In this document: in pieces, positions 39,990-51,302 of the stretch
Position numbering within the stretch: position 1 is the stretch's first letter
Layout of the letters: each line of letters opens with the position of its first letter
NCBI GenBank assembly: GCA_020809425.1
Contig: JAGGDC010000001.1
Location: 868,001-932,000, forward strand
Length of the DNA: 64,000 nt
Direction of reading: 5' to 3'
From: Candidatus Synoicihabitans palmerolidicus
GTDB lineage: Bacteria; Verrucomicrobiota; Verrucomicrobiia; Opitutales; Opitutaceae
Position numbers and translations under genes: made by a program
Notes under the pieces: model-generated
The model's input: only the letters and a program-made list of their open reading frames with translations
What the model was told of the DNA's origin: nothing
Database searches by the model: none

Positions 39990-41515
39990 TCAGAGTTTCG
40001 GCGCCATGTAGCCGCCAGTGCCTGCCTCGACCACGTAGGCAGCGGCGAGGGCGAGATCTTCACGGAAGGGAGGTGCGACCAGTTGCACCCCGATGGGCAG
40101 GCCCTCGGGGCTGGTGCCGGCACGCACGACGGCGCCGGGCCAGCCGGTGTTGTTATAAACGGCGGTGTAGTTGATATTGCCTTTGGCCTCGAAACTAGCA
40201 TCGAGGTCATCGGGTCAGGATTCAACGGGAGTGGGGAGCACGGGCGCGAGCACGAGATCGTAGCTTTGCAGCCATTGCAGAAAATTGGACCGGTTGACGT
40301 CCATAAGTTCGGCGAGTTCGGTGAAGCGTTCGACGTCACATTGACCTTCCTCGCTCAGGCCGACCACAGGGAGATACCTGCTTGGTCCCATAGCCCTCGA
40401 GGTAGCGACGCACCCAAGCCCGACCATCGGCGGAGGAGAGCTCACCGCGTAATTGCTGAGACTCGAGATGGAGTTCGGTCGGGCAGTCCTCGATACAGGT
40501 CACCCCGGCGGCTTCGCGGATACCGACAGCGCGTTTAACGGCGGCGGCGGTTTCGGGTGTGACCGGGTCCTTGTTGCCATTGTCGGTGTAGTAAGCGACT
40601 TTGAGTTTTTTCAAATCGACATCGCCTGGGGAGAGCCAGGGGGCCGGGACGATGGCGGCGTCGAGATAATCGGGTCCGCGGATGAGATCACCGAGCATTT
40701 CGAGATCCTCGACCCAGCGGGCGAGGGGACCCACGACTTGCATGGGATCAAAGTAGCCGCCGTAGCCCACGATGTGACCGGTGCGCGGGACGCGACCGGT
40801 GGCAGGCTTGAGGCCGGTGATGCCGCAGCAGTGAGCGGGGTGGCGGACGAACCCACCGAAGTCGGTACCGATGTCAAAAGGAGATCCTCCTGCGGCGATG
40901 ATGGCCGCCGCCGCCGCCGGTGGAGCCACCGGGCTGGTAGCCGTGCTTGTAGGGGTTATGGGTCGCGCCGAAGAGCAGGTTGGTCGTCTTGAACGACATG
41001 GTGAGCTCGGGCGTGTTGGTTTTGCCCATGACGATGGCGCCGGCTTCGCGGAGGCGGCCGATGGCGGTGGCGTCACGCCCGGGAATGTAGTTTTTGCGGC
41101 CGAGGGTTCCGCCGGTGGAGACGATGCCCTTGGTTTCGAGGGAGTCCTTCACCGTAAAAGGCACGCCGTGCAGGGGGCCGAGGATATGGCCCTTGGCGAG
41201 CAGGGCATCGGCCTCGGCGGCCTCGGCGAGGGCACGCTAGGCGGTCAGGAGAACGACGGCGTTGATGGTCGGTACCGCCTCGATGCGGGCGAGGTAGGCT
41301 TTGGTGGGCTCGATGGAGGAGATTGGCTTGGCCTGGACCATGGCGGCGAGGCGCTGGGCCGAGGTGAAGAGGATGTCGTCGGGGATGGTAGCCCGGACGG
41401 CGGAGGCCTGCGCACGCAGTCGACTGGCGACAAGCGTGGCAGCGCCGGCGGCACCCAGTTGGGTGAGAAAGCGGCGGCGGGAGCGAGGGGCGGAAATAAG
41501 CGGCGAAGAAATCAC
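39990..41515 (-). pseudogene. Exported amidase 2, stop, frameshifts and lost catalytic serine
   Basis: A GTG at 41515 begins a Tat-like signal (SRRRFLTQLGAAGAATLVAS). A TAG at 41237 follows AVVLLTA; the same frame then gives GPLHGVPFTVKDSLETKG (catalytic Lys) and GYQPGGSTGG. A repeat-rich G/C stretch near 40900 shifts the frame to IIAAGGSPFDIGTDFGGFVR. The nucleophile Ser of the amidase signature (normally TD-x-GGS-x-R) is Phe here. A further shift near 40350 leads to YDLVLAPVLPTP, and the C-terminus is split again before GYMAPKL. Several independent lesions plus active-site loss make this a certain pseudogene. Confidence 0.85.
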
Positions 41516-42904
41516 GGTAGGAAAAGATTGGGTACGAAAGGCCGAGAGGTTCAGAGGGAGGGCATTGATAAGACCGGCGGGATTACCGAAGACAGGATGG
41601 AGGATGATGTCGGAGATTTTTACCCATGACAGCATGCGGCTGCGGTTGTGATCCTGATCCTCGAGCAGCTTGGTGAGTTCCGGGGTGGAGACACTCGTGC
41701 TGCCAGCGCGACCGGTAATGGTCGAGGAAACGGCCTTGGTGCCCCATTTTTCGGCGAGACGTTTCAGGCCCCATTTACTTTCCCGACTGATACCGCGCCG
41801 GATTTTGTTTAGTGCTACAAGGAGTTCTTCGGTGACGGTGCATCCAAGTTCGCCGAAGTAGGCCGCGCATTGGCGAACGGCGGCGTCGGTTTCCGGACTG
41901 ACCTCACCGTTGGGCGCCTCCGTGTAGAAGGCCACCCGTAAAGACTTGAGGTCGACGGCGGTGGGATTGCTCCACGGCATCGGAGGGATGGCGGCGTCGA
42001 AGCCGTCAGGACCGGCGATTACGGACATGATGAGGCTGAGGTCCTCGATCCGATGCGCCATGGGGCCGAGTTGCTGCCAGGTATCATGGATACCACCGTA
42101 ATCGACAATGTGACCCGTGCGGGGAACACGACCGAAGGTGGGGTTGATGCCCGCGATGCCGTTGAGGTGGGCGGGACCACGAATGGAGCCACCCCAATCG
42201 GTGCCGATATCAAAGCCGGCACCGGCGGCGGCGGCGATGGCGCCGGCACCACCGGAGGAACCGGCGGTGGAGCGGGTCGTGTCGTAGGGATTGCGGGTGA
42301 TACCATAGACGATGTTGGCAGTGGTGGCCACGCCGGGAATGGCGCCACCGCCGAGGGTCCACTCGGGGGTGTTGGTTTTGCCAAGGAGGATGGCGCCGGC
42401 GGCGCGGAGACGGGCTACCACCGTCGCGTCCTTTTCCGGCACGTAGTGCATGCGGCCAACGGTGCCGGCGGTGGAGATCACGCCGGCGGTGTCGATGGAA
42501 TCCTTGATGGTCATGGGAACGCCGTGCAATGCCTCCATGAGTTTGCCGCGGGCGAGAGCGTCGTCGTCGTCTTCGGTCAGTGCGCGGTCGAAGCACGTCT
42601 GCACGACGGCGTTGAGTTTTGGATTAACTTTTGGGATACGGGCGATGTAGGCCCGGGTGACTTCGGTGGCGGTAAGTTCGCGTTCGCGGATAAGCTGCGC
42701 TAGTTGGATCGTCGACATGGCGATCAGATCGGTGCTCGGGTCGGTGGACACCGGCAGGTTTTGGGCACTGATGCGGGTGGCCGGCAGGATGGCGGCGAGA
42801 GGCAGCATGCGAAGGGCGGCGGCACCGCTGCCTTTACCCAGTTGCGAGAAAAAGTGACGTCGGGAAGCGACGGTGGCAGCAGAGCGAACGGCAGATGACG
42901 GCAT
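41516..42904 (-). pseudogene. Exported amidase 1, 3' end deleted and fused into amidase 2
   Basis: The ATG at 42904 starts a signal with SRRHFFSQLGKGSGAAAL. The amidase signature is intact: GVPMTIKDSIDTAG (Lys), STAGSSGGAGAIAAAAG (cis-Ser) and GTDWGGSIRGPAHLNGI (nucleophile Ser). After ISDIILHPVFGNPAGLINAL the protein runs without a stop into the signal region of amidase 2, ending at 41237. The last 80-100 residues of the amidase fold are therefore missing, probably through a deletion between the two paralogues. It hydrolysed amides, probably periplasmic; substrate unknown. Because all catalytic residues are present, residual activity cannot be ruled out. Confidence 0.75.
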
Positions 42905-42970
42905 GGCGAAGCGAGGAAAGAAAGAAGGGGAAGGCGACGGGGCGGTATAACGGACGTTGGTCGGGGAAGG

Positions 42971-42999
42971 GGGCCACACGTCGCTGCGACGTGTGGCCC
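42971..42999 (-). terminator. Hairpin downstream of the TonB-dependent receptor
   Basis: A perfect 13-bp inverted repeat, GGGCCACACGTCG / CGACGTGTGGCCC with a 3-nt loop, lies 33 bp after the receptor stop and before the amidase start. No T-run follows on the minus strand, so it may act as a 3' stabiliser rather than an intrinsic terminator. Confidence 0.5.
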
Positions 43000-43031
43000 G
43001 ATTATCCTAGAGCTAAAACGCAAGGGTGCGT

Positions 43032-45710
43032 TTAGAACTTGCGGGTCATGGCGAACTCGTAGTTACGCGGCAAACCAGGTTGCAGGGTAACACCGCCGAA
43101 CGAACCGGTATTGGGCGTCCACATTTTTTCATCTCCAACATTACGGGCGTTCCACGCGAAGCGCCACGTGTCGTTTTGCCAGTAGACGGAAGCGGGATGG
43201 GACAAGGAGGACGGGAGGATCAACAAGTCTGGCACGAGGGATGAAGCCGAGACGGAGGAGACGTAGGTGGTATTCCACGACAGTCCAAATCCGTTGTCGA
43301 AGTTGTAGCCGATGCAAGCACCATAGACTTCGTCCGGATACTGGCCGTATTTGTTGTAGCGAGGATCATCCGTATCCACGCGGATATAAGCGTTTCCACC
43401 GAAGAGGAATGCATCGGCCGGGAAGAGCACTTCACCGGTGGCGGGATCAAGCACATCCTCGAAGCCGACATAGGAGGCGGTGACCAAGGCGTTGCTGCTC
43501 CCTACCTTGTGGTAGCGAATGGACTGCCAGGTACCGGACAGGATGATCGACAAGTGGCGATTTGGCACGAAGCGGAGCTCAGCTTCGATGCCCTTGGTCT
43601 TGGTCGAGCTAATGAAGCTGACGCCTTCCTCCTCCACGGAGCTGGAACGGATCTGGCGGTAGGCTGAAACCGCGTAGAAAAGCTTACCCTCCATGGCGCT
43701 TACCTTCAACCCGGCCTCACGAAGTTCGGCGGCACCGAGAATGTTGCCGGAGGTCACATTTCCGTAGGCGATGGTTTGGTCGGATCCGGTGAGGACCGCG
43801 GAAGATTCACCCATGGGGAAGTAGGGGGTGAGACCGAAGATGCCCGTCTTATAGTTAACGCGGCCTGAGTAGGAAACCCCGTCATCAGTGCCGGTGGCAC
43901 TGCGCGGCGAAAGCATCTGGTCGGTGGCGCTGCCGACGTTGAAACGACTGAAGCGTTCACCTTCGTCCGTAGTCGCATCGACGTGGTCGTAGCGAGCGCC
44001 ACCCACGAAGTTCAACTTTTCCTTGATGGTGAGATCGATCATGGACCCGATGCCGGTTTCCACGAAGTCACTGAAGCGGTTGGTGCTGATGGGTTCGCCG
44101 GTTTCGAATGAACGGTCATCCGTGATCAACCATGAAGTGAAGGAATCGGTGGGGCGGTAGTCGGTGATCAAGTCGCGGCGTTGGTCGTAGTCACCACTAG
44201 TGGCGATACGGCCACCATCGGTGTAACGAATATTGACCGAGGTGAGTGTATGCAGGTTCATCCAGTCCGGAAGATTGCTGAGAAAGGGGATGAATTTAGC
44301 GTTCCTGATCAGGGTATACTTCAGCTCTGATGCCGTGATCTCCGGACGTTGATTAAACGGAAGCTGGGACCGTTTGTCCTGATATTGGTAGTCGTAAAGA
44401 AACTGCAATTTCTGAGACTTATTCGGGTCGGCATCATCGATGATATCGGCGTAATAAGTGAACGTATTGCCGTCGGCTTTTTCTTCGATGGCGACTAGAC
44501 TCCAATCACGTTCGCTTAAGCCGGCTTAAGGAAGAAGCCGACGGGAACTTCTTGGCCCGTGGTAGGCATCGAGCCGCCGGATGGAGCATTATGAATGGCC
44601 TGACCGGCTGGCGAAGCGGCGGCGGCGGCGTATTCCGGCAGGAGCAGAAGATCCTTCATGGACTGCGGTACGCCAGAGATCGGAGCGTAGGGGCTGTCCG
44701 GAGTCGGGAAGATCAACGTAGAGAGGGGGCGAGGACCGGTGTAGTAGTCGCCATTGGCGTAGTTCCGACTGGATTGAATTTCTGACTCGAATACCGTGCC
44801 GTTGGCATCGAGGTCCAAATTCACGAGAGCGGAACCGCGGATATATGCCATCATCGAGGGTTGCTTGGGTGGCTCGATTGGCGCCGACTTGACCCGCGTT
44901 GACGGCTTCCTGATAGATCAGGCCGGTTTCGAAGCGCCATTTATCCGACAAGTTCATGGAGAATGATGTCTGGAGGACGCGGTCACGCTGATAGTTGTGG
45001 CGGAAGTAGCTATCCGAGTCGTTGGTCTGGAGGAAAACCTGATAGCCAGTTGGGCGATCACCGATATCGAGCGGTTGGGCATAGTTGACCTGAAACTCAA
45101 CCCGGTCCCATAACCCTGCGATCGCGGTAATAGAATCTTGAGGTTTGGTGAGGTATTTGCCGGTCGTGCCTCGAACTGATTTTGGCACGTAGTTCACATA
45201 ACCACCGATACGTCCATTCCCGAAAATTGGAGAAGGAGGACCGCGGAAGATCTCCACATTGTCCCACATCGTGATGACGTTGCGGATGTTGCCCTGGGGA
45301 TCGATGCGCTTCATGCCGCGCAAGTAGACGTAAGCGTTGTTGCCGCGCACATTGGTGGCACCGGCGATACCCCAGCGGTTGACCGTGTAAGTGCCGGGCA
45401 CGATACGGAACAGTTGGTCTCCGTCGCGAATGCCCACCTTATCGATGAGATCAGAATTGACCACGGTGACGGAGCGTGGAGTCTCCACCAAACTCTTCGA
45501 GAAACCGAGAGCGCCATCGAGAGGCGTGTTGGGCCGCACAAGGGTGGGATCTTCTCCGCCAAACCCGACGAACTCCTCGACCTGGCCGGAGACGTCAGTG
45601 GAAGATTGAGCGAGCAGAGATGAACTGGTGAGAGCCAGCCCTAGAAGGGTACAGCCGATGACCCGCCTGGAAGGCAAAGTTCGACGATGATTTGACAGGA
45701 TTTTCTGCAT
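43032..45710 (-). pseudogene. TonB-dependent outer-membrane receptor, two frameshifts
   Basis: The start at 45710 gives a signal (GCTLLGLALTSSSLLAQ). The plug domain has TPRSVTVVNSDLIDKVGI and NVRGNNAYVYLRGMKRIDP. The beta-barrel follows in three frames, breaking near 44870 and 44510, and ends WNARNVGDEKMWTPNTG ... YEFAMTRKF with the C-terminal aromatic residue typical of outer-membrane barrels. About 890 codons in all, normal for the family. Its substrate (siderophore or oligosaccharide) is not visible. It lies directly downstream of the TonB operon terminator and was its likely client. Confidence 0.85.
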
Positions 45711-45888
45711 GACGATATTAAATTCGGTTCGGTGTCGAAGCCGGATTGCGGCTGGTTCCCTAGGGAGCGCACACGGTGCCAACTTCGGGTCGAGTCCGGG
45801 GGATGTTAGAATATTCAACCTTGGGAGGAGCCGGCGTAGTTTCCTGCAACCCAGACGGTCAAAAACGTATCCACAATAAAAACACAAA

Positions 45889-45915
45889 GCCCGCCGGTCT
45901 CGAGGACCGACGGGC
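45889..45915 (-). terminator. Rho-independent terminator of the TonB/TPR operon
   Basis: On the minus strand GCCCGTCGGTC / GACCGGCGGGC form an 11-bp stem with one mismatch and a 5-nt loop, followed by TTTGTGTTTTTATTG. It stands 30 bp after the TPR gene stop and ahead of the receptor gene, separating the two transcripts. Confidence 0.8.
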
Positions 45916-45944
45916 AATAATGAACAGAGGATGTAGAGTAGTGC

Positions 45945-47301
45945 TCAGTTCGCCGCAGCGGTGGCCGCGCTTGATACCTTGTTCAAGTATTGAGCGATAT
46001 AGGACTTCGGAGCGAGGGTTTGCGCGCGTTTGAGCAAGGGGACCGCTGTGTCGTATTCACGTTGGGACACCAGCATGCGAGCTTGTTGCACCAAGGCTTC
46101 AGGGGCGAAGTCGGGCAGGCGGGAGGCGCGTTCGAAGAAGAGTTCAGCACGTTCGATCTCACCTTCCTTTCAGTGGTAGTCGGCCAGCAAAAGCAGGGCC
46201 TTGCCGTTGAGAGGGTCGACCTCAACCACCTTGGTTAATTTAGCGGCCGCGGAGTCGGTGCGACCCTGAGCCAGATCGCTTTGGGCCTCGAGGTTGAGCA
46301 CACTCAATTGATCAGCGGGTGAGTATTTGGCGGTGACGACCGTATCGAGATCGGAGAGGAAGAGATCCAGTTCATTCCATACGCCAAGATTGGCGAGCCG
46401 ACGAGCGATGCGGAGGGCACGATCCGCGCTCAGATCTTCACGCGAGGTCACCTCCCGATAGAGTTCAATCGTCAAGTCCGGCTGGTTGAAATTGAGGGAG
46501 ATGCCGCCGAGCAGGATGGTGGGTTCGTATTGGCCTTGCCGGTGGCGCGCAGGATTTCGAGAGCGGCGGCGGCGCTGGCCGGATCCTTTTTGGCGATGTA
46601 GACGTTGGACTGCACCAGTAGCAGGTCAGTTTGTTCAGGATATTGGGTGATGAGATCGTCGATCATCTTGATCGCTTCGTCCTGTCGACCCAGGTTCACG
46701 AGACATTGGACCTTGCCCATGCGTCAGTAACGGCTGGTGGGTTGGAAAAACAGGGCCTGCTCGTAAGGGGCAAGGCGGCCTCGGTGTTGCCGATACGCAG
46801 ATAGGAATAGGTCAACATTCCGTAGAGATCGGCGCCCTGACCACCGAGTTCGATCGCCTTAAGCAGCATGGGCGTGGCTTCTTCAAATTTGGCCTCTTGC
46901 ACGTAGACGATACCCAGATTTCGATAAGCGCGGAGAAAGTTGGGGAACTTCTTGATGGCATCGCGGTAAGTGGCTTCCGCAGACTCCAGATCATCGGATT
47001 GAAAATAGAGGTTGGCCAAGGTGTAGACTAGCGCGGCGCTGGATTCCGGGGTAAGTACTGCCGGGAGGTCCGTAATGGTCTGAGAAGGATTGGATGAGAT
47101 GAGGGGAGCGATGGTTTCAAACATCGCTTTTTCTTCAGAGGTGATGGACGGGGTACGCTCGGTATCAAACCCGTGGGTTCTCATCAAACGAGCAACGAAA
47201 TCCGGATTGGACCACGTGTTTTCTGAAAGCGGATAAGTTTGCGCGGAGCCGAGCAGAGGGCCGACAGCCAGCAGAAGCAAAAAGGAGGACGGGATTTTCA
47301 T
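45945..47301 (-). pseudogene. TPR-repeat protein of the TonB system, two frameshifts and a stop
   Basis: The start at 47301 gives a signal peptide (MKIPSSFLLLLAVGPLLG). Tetratricopeptide repeats follow: TLANLYFQSDDLESAEATYR, FLRAYRNLGIVYVQEAKFEE, LVNLGRQDEAIKMIDDLI. Frame changes occur near 46730 and 46490. A TGA at 46170 follows LLLADYH, and the same frame continues KEGEIERAELFFERASRLPD to the stop at 45945. In Vibrio-type TonB2 systems a periplasmic TPR protein is the last gene after tonB, which is the position here. Confidence 0.8.
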
Positions 47302-47321
47302 AGTAGCGGGACGCAAAAAGT

Positions 47322-48771
47322 TCAGGGTTCAAAACGGATGTTCCAGTTGTAACGAGCTCGCACGGTGCGACCATTTTTCTGGGGTGGTTCGTATTGGCAG
47401 GATTCCGCGAAACGGATGGCGCTGGATTCGAATTCGCGTTGACTGGAGGCGACTACTTTTTCGACGCGCACACCGCCGCGTTCGTCAATCAGGATCATAA
47501 CCGTCACGTAACCACGAATACGGGCTCGTTTGAGTTCGGGAGGAAAGGGCAGGGCGGGCGTGCGAGTGCGCCGAGGAACGGAGTCGAGGTCCTTGATATC
47601 GAAGATACCCAGATCGTCGGCGGTGTCATCCGCGTTGATTCCGAAGCCTTCGAAGGAGAACGCGCCGGACATGGCGTCACCCACGCCGAGGTTGAGGGCC
47701 ACATCCAATTGACTGAGGGAGAGCTGTTGAGGAGGTGGCGTGACATCGGGAGGAGGCGGCTCAGGGGGCTCCAGTTCTATGGGCGGAGGCGGGGGGGCGC
47801 GGCGACCTCGACCGTAAATAGGTCGTTGGGTTTCTTGCCCATGCTCGCGATCATTTGGGTGAACGGGAGGAGTAGGAAGATGCCGGCGGTGCACAGGAGA
47901 GTGCCCAGCCAAAGTTGACCCTTAGGCACTCGTCGGTGCCGGAGGTAACTTTTCTCCCCGAGGAGGATGTGCTGGAGGAAACCGAGCCCTTCGCGGTGGG
48001 TATGCCGAGAGGCGGTGCGTCGCATGATTTTGCCGTCCAGATAGCCGAGGGCGGCGAATAGCGTGACCGTGCCGTGGCGGGTGTAATCGTGGGTGGCGGT
48101 TGTGATGTGCCCGATACCCAATGGCAGGCCCGGCTGGGTGCGCTCAAGCGCCTGGCACTGGCTTTTCTTGTCGCAACACAGCACCAAGGCCCGATCGGGC
48201 GGATTCAGATACAAACCGATGACATCCCAAAACTTGGCCTCAAAGTTCCGGTCACGCGACAACTTGAACGTTCGTCGCAAATGGGGCTTCAGGTCGTTGG
48301 CCCGCCACAGACGCTGCACGGTGTGGGCCGACACCCCCTTGGCCTTGGCCATCGCCCGTGAGGACCAGCGGGTGCGCCCGGTCGGGGGTTGCGTGACCTC
48401 AGTGACGATCTGAGCGCGAATCGCCACCTCCACACTCGGCTTCTGGCCCGAACGTCTCGCTTCGGCCCATCCAACCAACCCTGCCTCACGAAATCGCTTT
48501 TCCCACTTCGCCACCACCGGACGATTCACTCCGATCTGAGCAGCCACCGTCTCCTGGCTTTTCCCTTCGGCCCGCAACAACACGATGCGCGCCCGCCTGA
48601 CCTCCCGTTGCGGCGTGGTCGGGCGTTTGATCATCTGTTCAAGTTCTTGATGCTGCGCGGCATCAATGATTAGCGGATTAACAGGGCGGGCCATGCACCC
48701 ATCCTGCACTACTATTTTTGTTTTGTTTCGTATAGCTCATTAACTCCCACTACATTAGCGGTGGTGGCCAT
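47322..48771 (-). pseudogene. tonB: TonB energy transducer, interrupted by IS630 and frameshifted
   Basis: The ATG at 48771 (codons MATTANVV) is followed after 25 bp by an IS630 fragment. The gene resumes near 47965 with HRRVPKGQLWLG, the membrane anchor TLLCTAGIFLLLPFTQM and TVEVAAPP. A seven-base G/C run then shifts the frame to the Pro-rich PPPPPIELEPPEPPPPD and the C-terminal TonB domain (RIRGYVTVMILIDERGGV, SAIRFAESCQYEPPQKNGR). The intact protein would pass proton-motive energy from ExbBD to outer-membrane receptors. It is both disrupted and out of frame. Confidence 0.85.
47966..48746 (-). mobile_element. IS630 element, copy 2, 3'-truncated, inside tonB
   Basis: It begins at the right-hand end repeat (TAACTC at 48741-48746) and carries the transposase N-terminus to GLGFLQHI. 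It then joins tonB sequence at about 47966; the second catalytic Asp and the Glu are lost. The first Asp region reads CCDKKSQ instead of CCDEKSQ. Its copy of the GWPRPRG/MAKAKG region has the ancestral-looking form MAKAKG. Confidence 0.85.
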
Positions 48772-48799
48772 GGTGGGCGCCGGTTCAGGGGGCGCCGGC

Positions 48800-49207
48800 T
48801 CAGGGGGCGTCGGTGGAAAGGCTCACTTTTTGAGCTCCTCCCAACTTGGCTTCATCGATGACCCGGACCAGCATCTCGGAAGTGACAGCCTTATCGACTT
48901 GGACAATGACGGGGGGCCTCCTCGGTTTTGGTCAGACGACGCACGACGGAGCGGACCCCGCTGAGTCCGATCTCCTGCCCACCGTAGATCACCTTGTTAT
49001 CGCTGGTGATCGCGATCACGATGCTCTGCTTTTCCAAGGACAGTGAAAAGCGGAGGCTTCCGGCTTGTCGACTTCTACACCGGTCTCTTGGACGAAGGTG
49101 GTGGTGACGATGAAGAAGATCAACAGGATGAAAACCATGTCGATCAACGGGGAGATGTTGATCTCCTCGGGCGGTTGCAAGGAATTGGATAGAGTGCGGC
49201 GGGCCAT
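48800..49207 (-). pseudogene. exbD: ExbD-like proton channel subunit, frameshifted
   Basis: The start at 49207 gives [20 protein letters not shown], the single ExbD membrane helix with the essential Asp, then [16 protein letters not shown]. The rest is in other frames: [33 protein letters not shown] and VTSEMLVRVIDEAKLGGAQK, ending STDAP at 48800. Two indels, near 49040 and 48920. A short tandem repeat (GGCGCCGGYTCAGGG twice) lies between exbD and tonB. Confidence 0.8.
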
Positions 49208-49229
49208 GAGAAGTGAGGCGAGGTGGAGG

Positions 49230-49840
49230 TCAGGCGGCTACCTGACGGGGGAGCGACTTGCGAATGAAGGCGTTTCCAGGCGCAGCAGCAAAATTCGAGG
49301 CTGTCGCGCATCGCTTTGATGCGAGAGATCAGCACATAACCGGGGATGGCGATGACCAGTCCGGTCATGGTCGTGATCAGTGCTTCGGCAATATCGCCAG
49401 CGACGAGGGAGGCGGTGCTGGTGCCAGCACTGGCGGAACAGACCGTTGAAGGTGGTCAACATGCCGGTGACCGTACCCAGCAGGCCGGCGAGCGGCGCGG
49501 TGGACACCAATACCATGGCGAAGCGGATACGGGTGTTGATGCGGGGGATATAGTCTGTGCGAATTTCATTAAAGCAAGCGCGCAACCGATCAATGGATTG
49601 GAAGTTCGCGCTCGCAAAACGAATGATCTCACCGCGTTCCCCTTCTGCTTCATCCGGTGAGTCGATCCAGTGACGCCAGACATTTTCGTCGGCGCGACTG
49701 AAGCGCCGCACGAACCATTCCAAGTAGAGACTGACAACGGAATAGTAGATAATCATCGTGAGGATGGCGAGCGGCATCATGAGCGCGCCTCCCTCGTCGA
49801 TGATTTGCAGTGTCTGATGAATGAGTCCTTCTTCTGGCAT
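49230..49840 (-). pseudogene. exbB: ExbB-like proton channel subunit, frameshifted
   Basis: The start at 49840 gives ALMMPLAILTMIIYYSVVSL and the ExbB/TolQ core: RIRFAMVLVSTAPLAGLLGTV then TGMLTTFNGLF. A frame change at about 49435 leads to TMTGLVIAIPGYVLISRIKA (last membrane helix). A second change brings the natural end KSLPRQVAA at 49230. The short form is the usual ExbB2-type subunit, partner of the adjacent ExbD. Confidence 0.85.
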
Positions 49841-49876
49841 GGGTGCGAGCAGGTGAATTTAGACGGGAGCGTGGGT

Positions 49877-51288
49877 TCAGGCGGCGACTTTGACCGATGA
49901 TTCCTTGACTTCGGCGAGGCCGTTGCCGAAAGTGATCATCAAGGTTTCAAGCGCGCCCATCCGGGTGGCGACCATGCGAGTAATGATCGCACCGAGGATA
50001 CAGGCGGGAATCGCTGCGATGAGGCCGAATTCGGTGGTGATCAGTGCTTGAGAGATACCGGACGAGAGACTTTTCGCATCTCCGGTGCCAAACAGAGTCA
50101 GTAACTTAAACGTCTCGATCATACCGGTCACGGTGCCAAGCAGACCGAGAAGCGGGGCAACGGAGGCGGCGAGGGCAATGAAGGTGATACCGCGTTCGAG
50201 TTTGGGCTTCACGGTGAGAAGTGTTTCAAACAGGAACTCATCCAACAGTTCACGGGAGAGATGAAAATTCTTCAGGCCGGTTTTAACCATGTCTGCGGCG
50301 GGTCCATTGTGTTGGTTCGCAATGTGCAATGCCTCGGGAAGTTTGTCCTGCTTGAGCAGTGTATTTATCTCATTGATACTTGAAGCCGGCATGAGTTTCA
50401 GACTCATGACATCAACCAATTTGAACGCAGTGATGACGATCGCGAGGAGACTGAAGAACGCGATGGGCCACATCCAGATTCCGCCCTTCATGAAGTGCTC
50501 ACCCAAGGTTTCCTTGGTGGTGGCAATGGCGAGGGCGCGGCCGAGAGTCGGGTCGAGTGGTACGGACCCGGAGCCCGAGGCGACGAAGGAATTAATGGCC
50601 TCGGCTGCAAGAGGATCGAGCACGATCAAGCTGGGAGTGTCGGAGGATCCTCGAGTTACGAGACCGGCGTTCGCTGCATCGGCTGCGAAGTAACCAATAG
50701 GACCCAGTTCGAGGAAGTTACCTTCGACTACTTTACCACCCGGGAGGACAGCTTTTCCGGGAAAACGAAAGCCGCCGATGTTGGACTCGGTACGACCCAG
50801 AGCGAGATCGACGCCGTCCAATTGAGTGGTGATTTTTTCGCGAATTGTGGAGTCTTCGGAGTCGGCAGCGTTGAGGACATCAAGCAGAGTGGGACCATAG
50901 TGATTCACCTCGCCCACGGCGAGTGACGCGTTCACGCGGTTAAGGTAGTCGTTGAGAAGATTTGAGACGTAAGCCGACTCATCGTCATAGGATTTGACTT
51001 GGGCCTCTAGACTCGCGAGGTCGACGCTTTGATTGTCCACGATACGCTGCATGTGATCGTGTTCCCGGCGCAGGCCGAGGACTTTGGTTTCGAGTTCGCG
51101 TAGTTCCGAGGCGAGGGGAATTCGCTCATCGGCAATGGTCTGACGCAACGTGGCGAGTTCGGTGATCGAAGCCTCCAGCTTGGCGCGAGCCTCGGTTTGA
51201 AACTCGGCGACCTACCCGAAGGCAGACGGAAGGGACCACCAGCACAAGCTAGTGATTAAAGGATGAAACGGCGATTTCGAGCGGTCAT
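49877..51288 (-). pseudogene. Long MotA/TolQ/ExbB protein (TtpC-like), 5' lesions
   Basis: The 423-codon main frame has an N-terminal coiled coil (ELRELETKVLGLRREHDHMQ), a periplasmic domain, and then the proton-channel core WMWPIAFFSLLAIVITAF and LAASVAPLLGLLGTVTGMIE. Upstream in the same frame EFQTEARAKLEASITELATL continues the coiled coil, but a TAG at 51214 and a frame change in the signal peptide (start about 51288, MTARNRRF...SLCWWSLPSAFG) cut the 5' end. Vibrio TtpC, needed with ExbB2/ExbD2/TonB2, has this same layout. A secreted form cannot be made without the signal. Confidence 0.8.
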
Positions 51289-51302
51289 GGTTCGAGGGTG
51301 GT

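Noticed and set aside
41237..42979. A genuine 580-residue bifunctional amidase
   Set aside because: The frame crosses the signal sequence of the second gene and lacks the conserved C-terminal amidase strands, so it is a deletion fusion.
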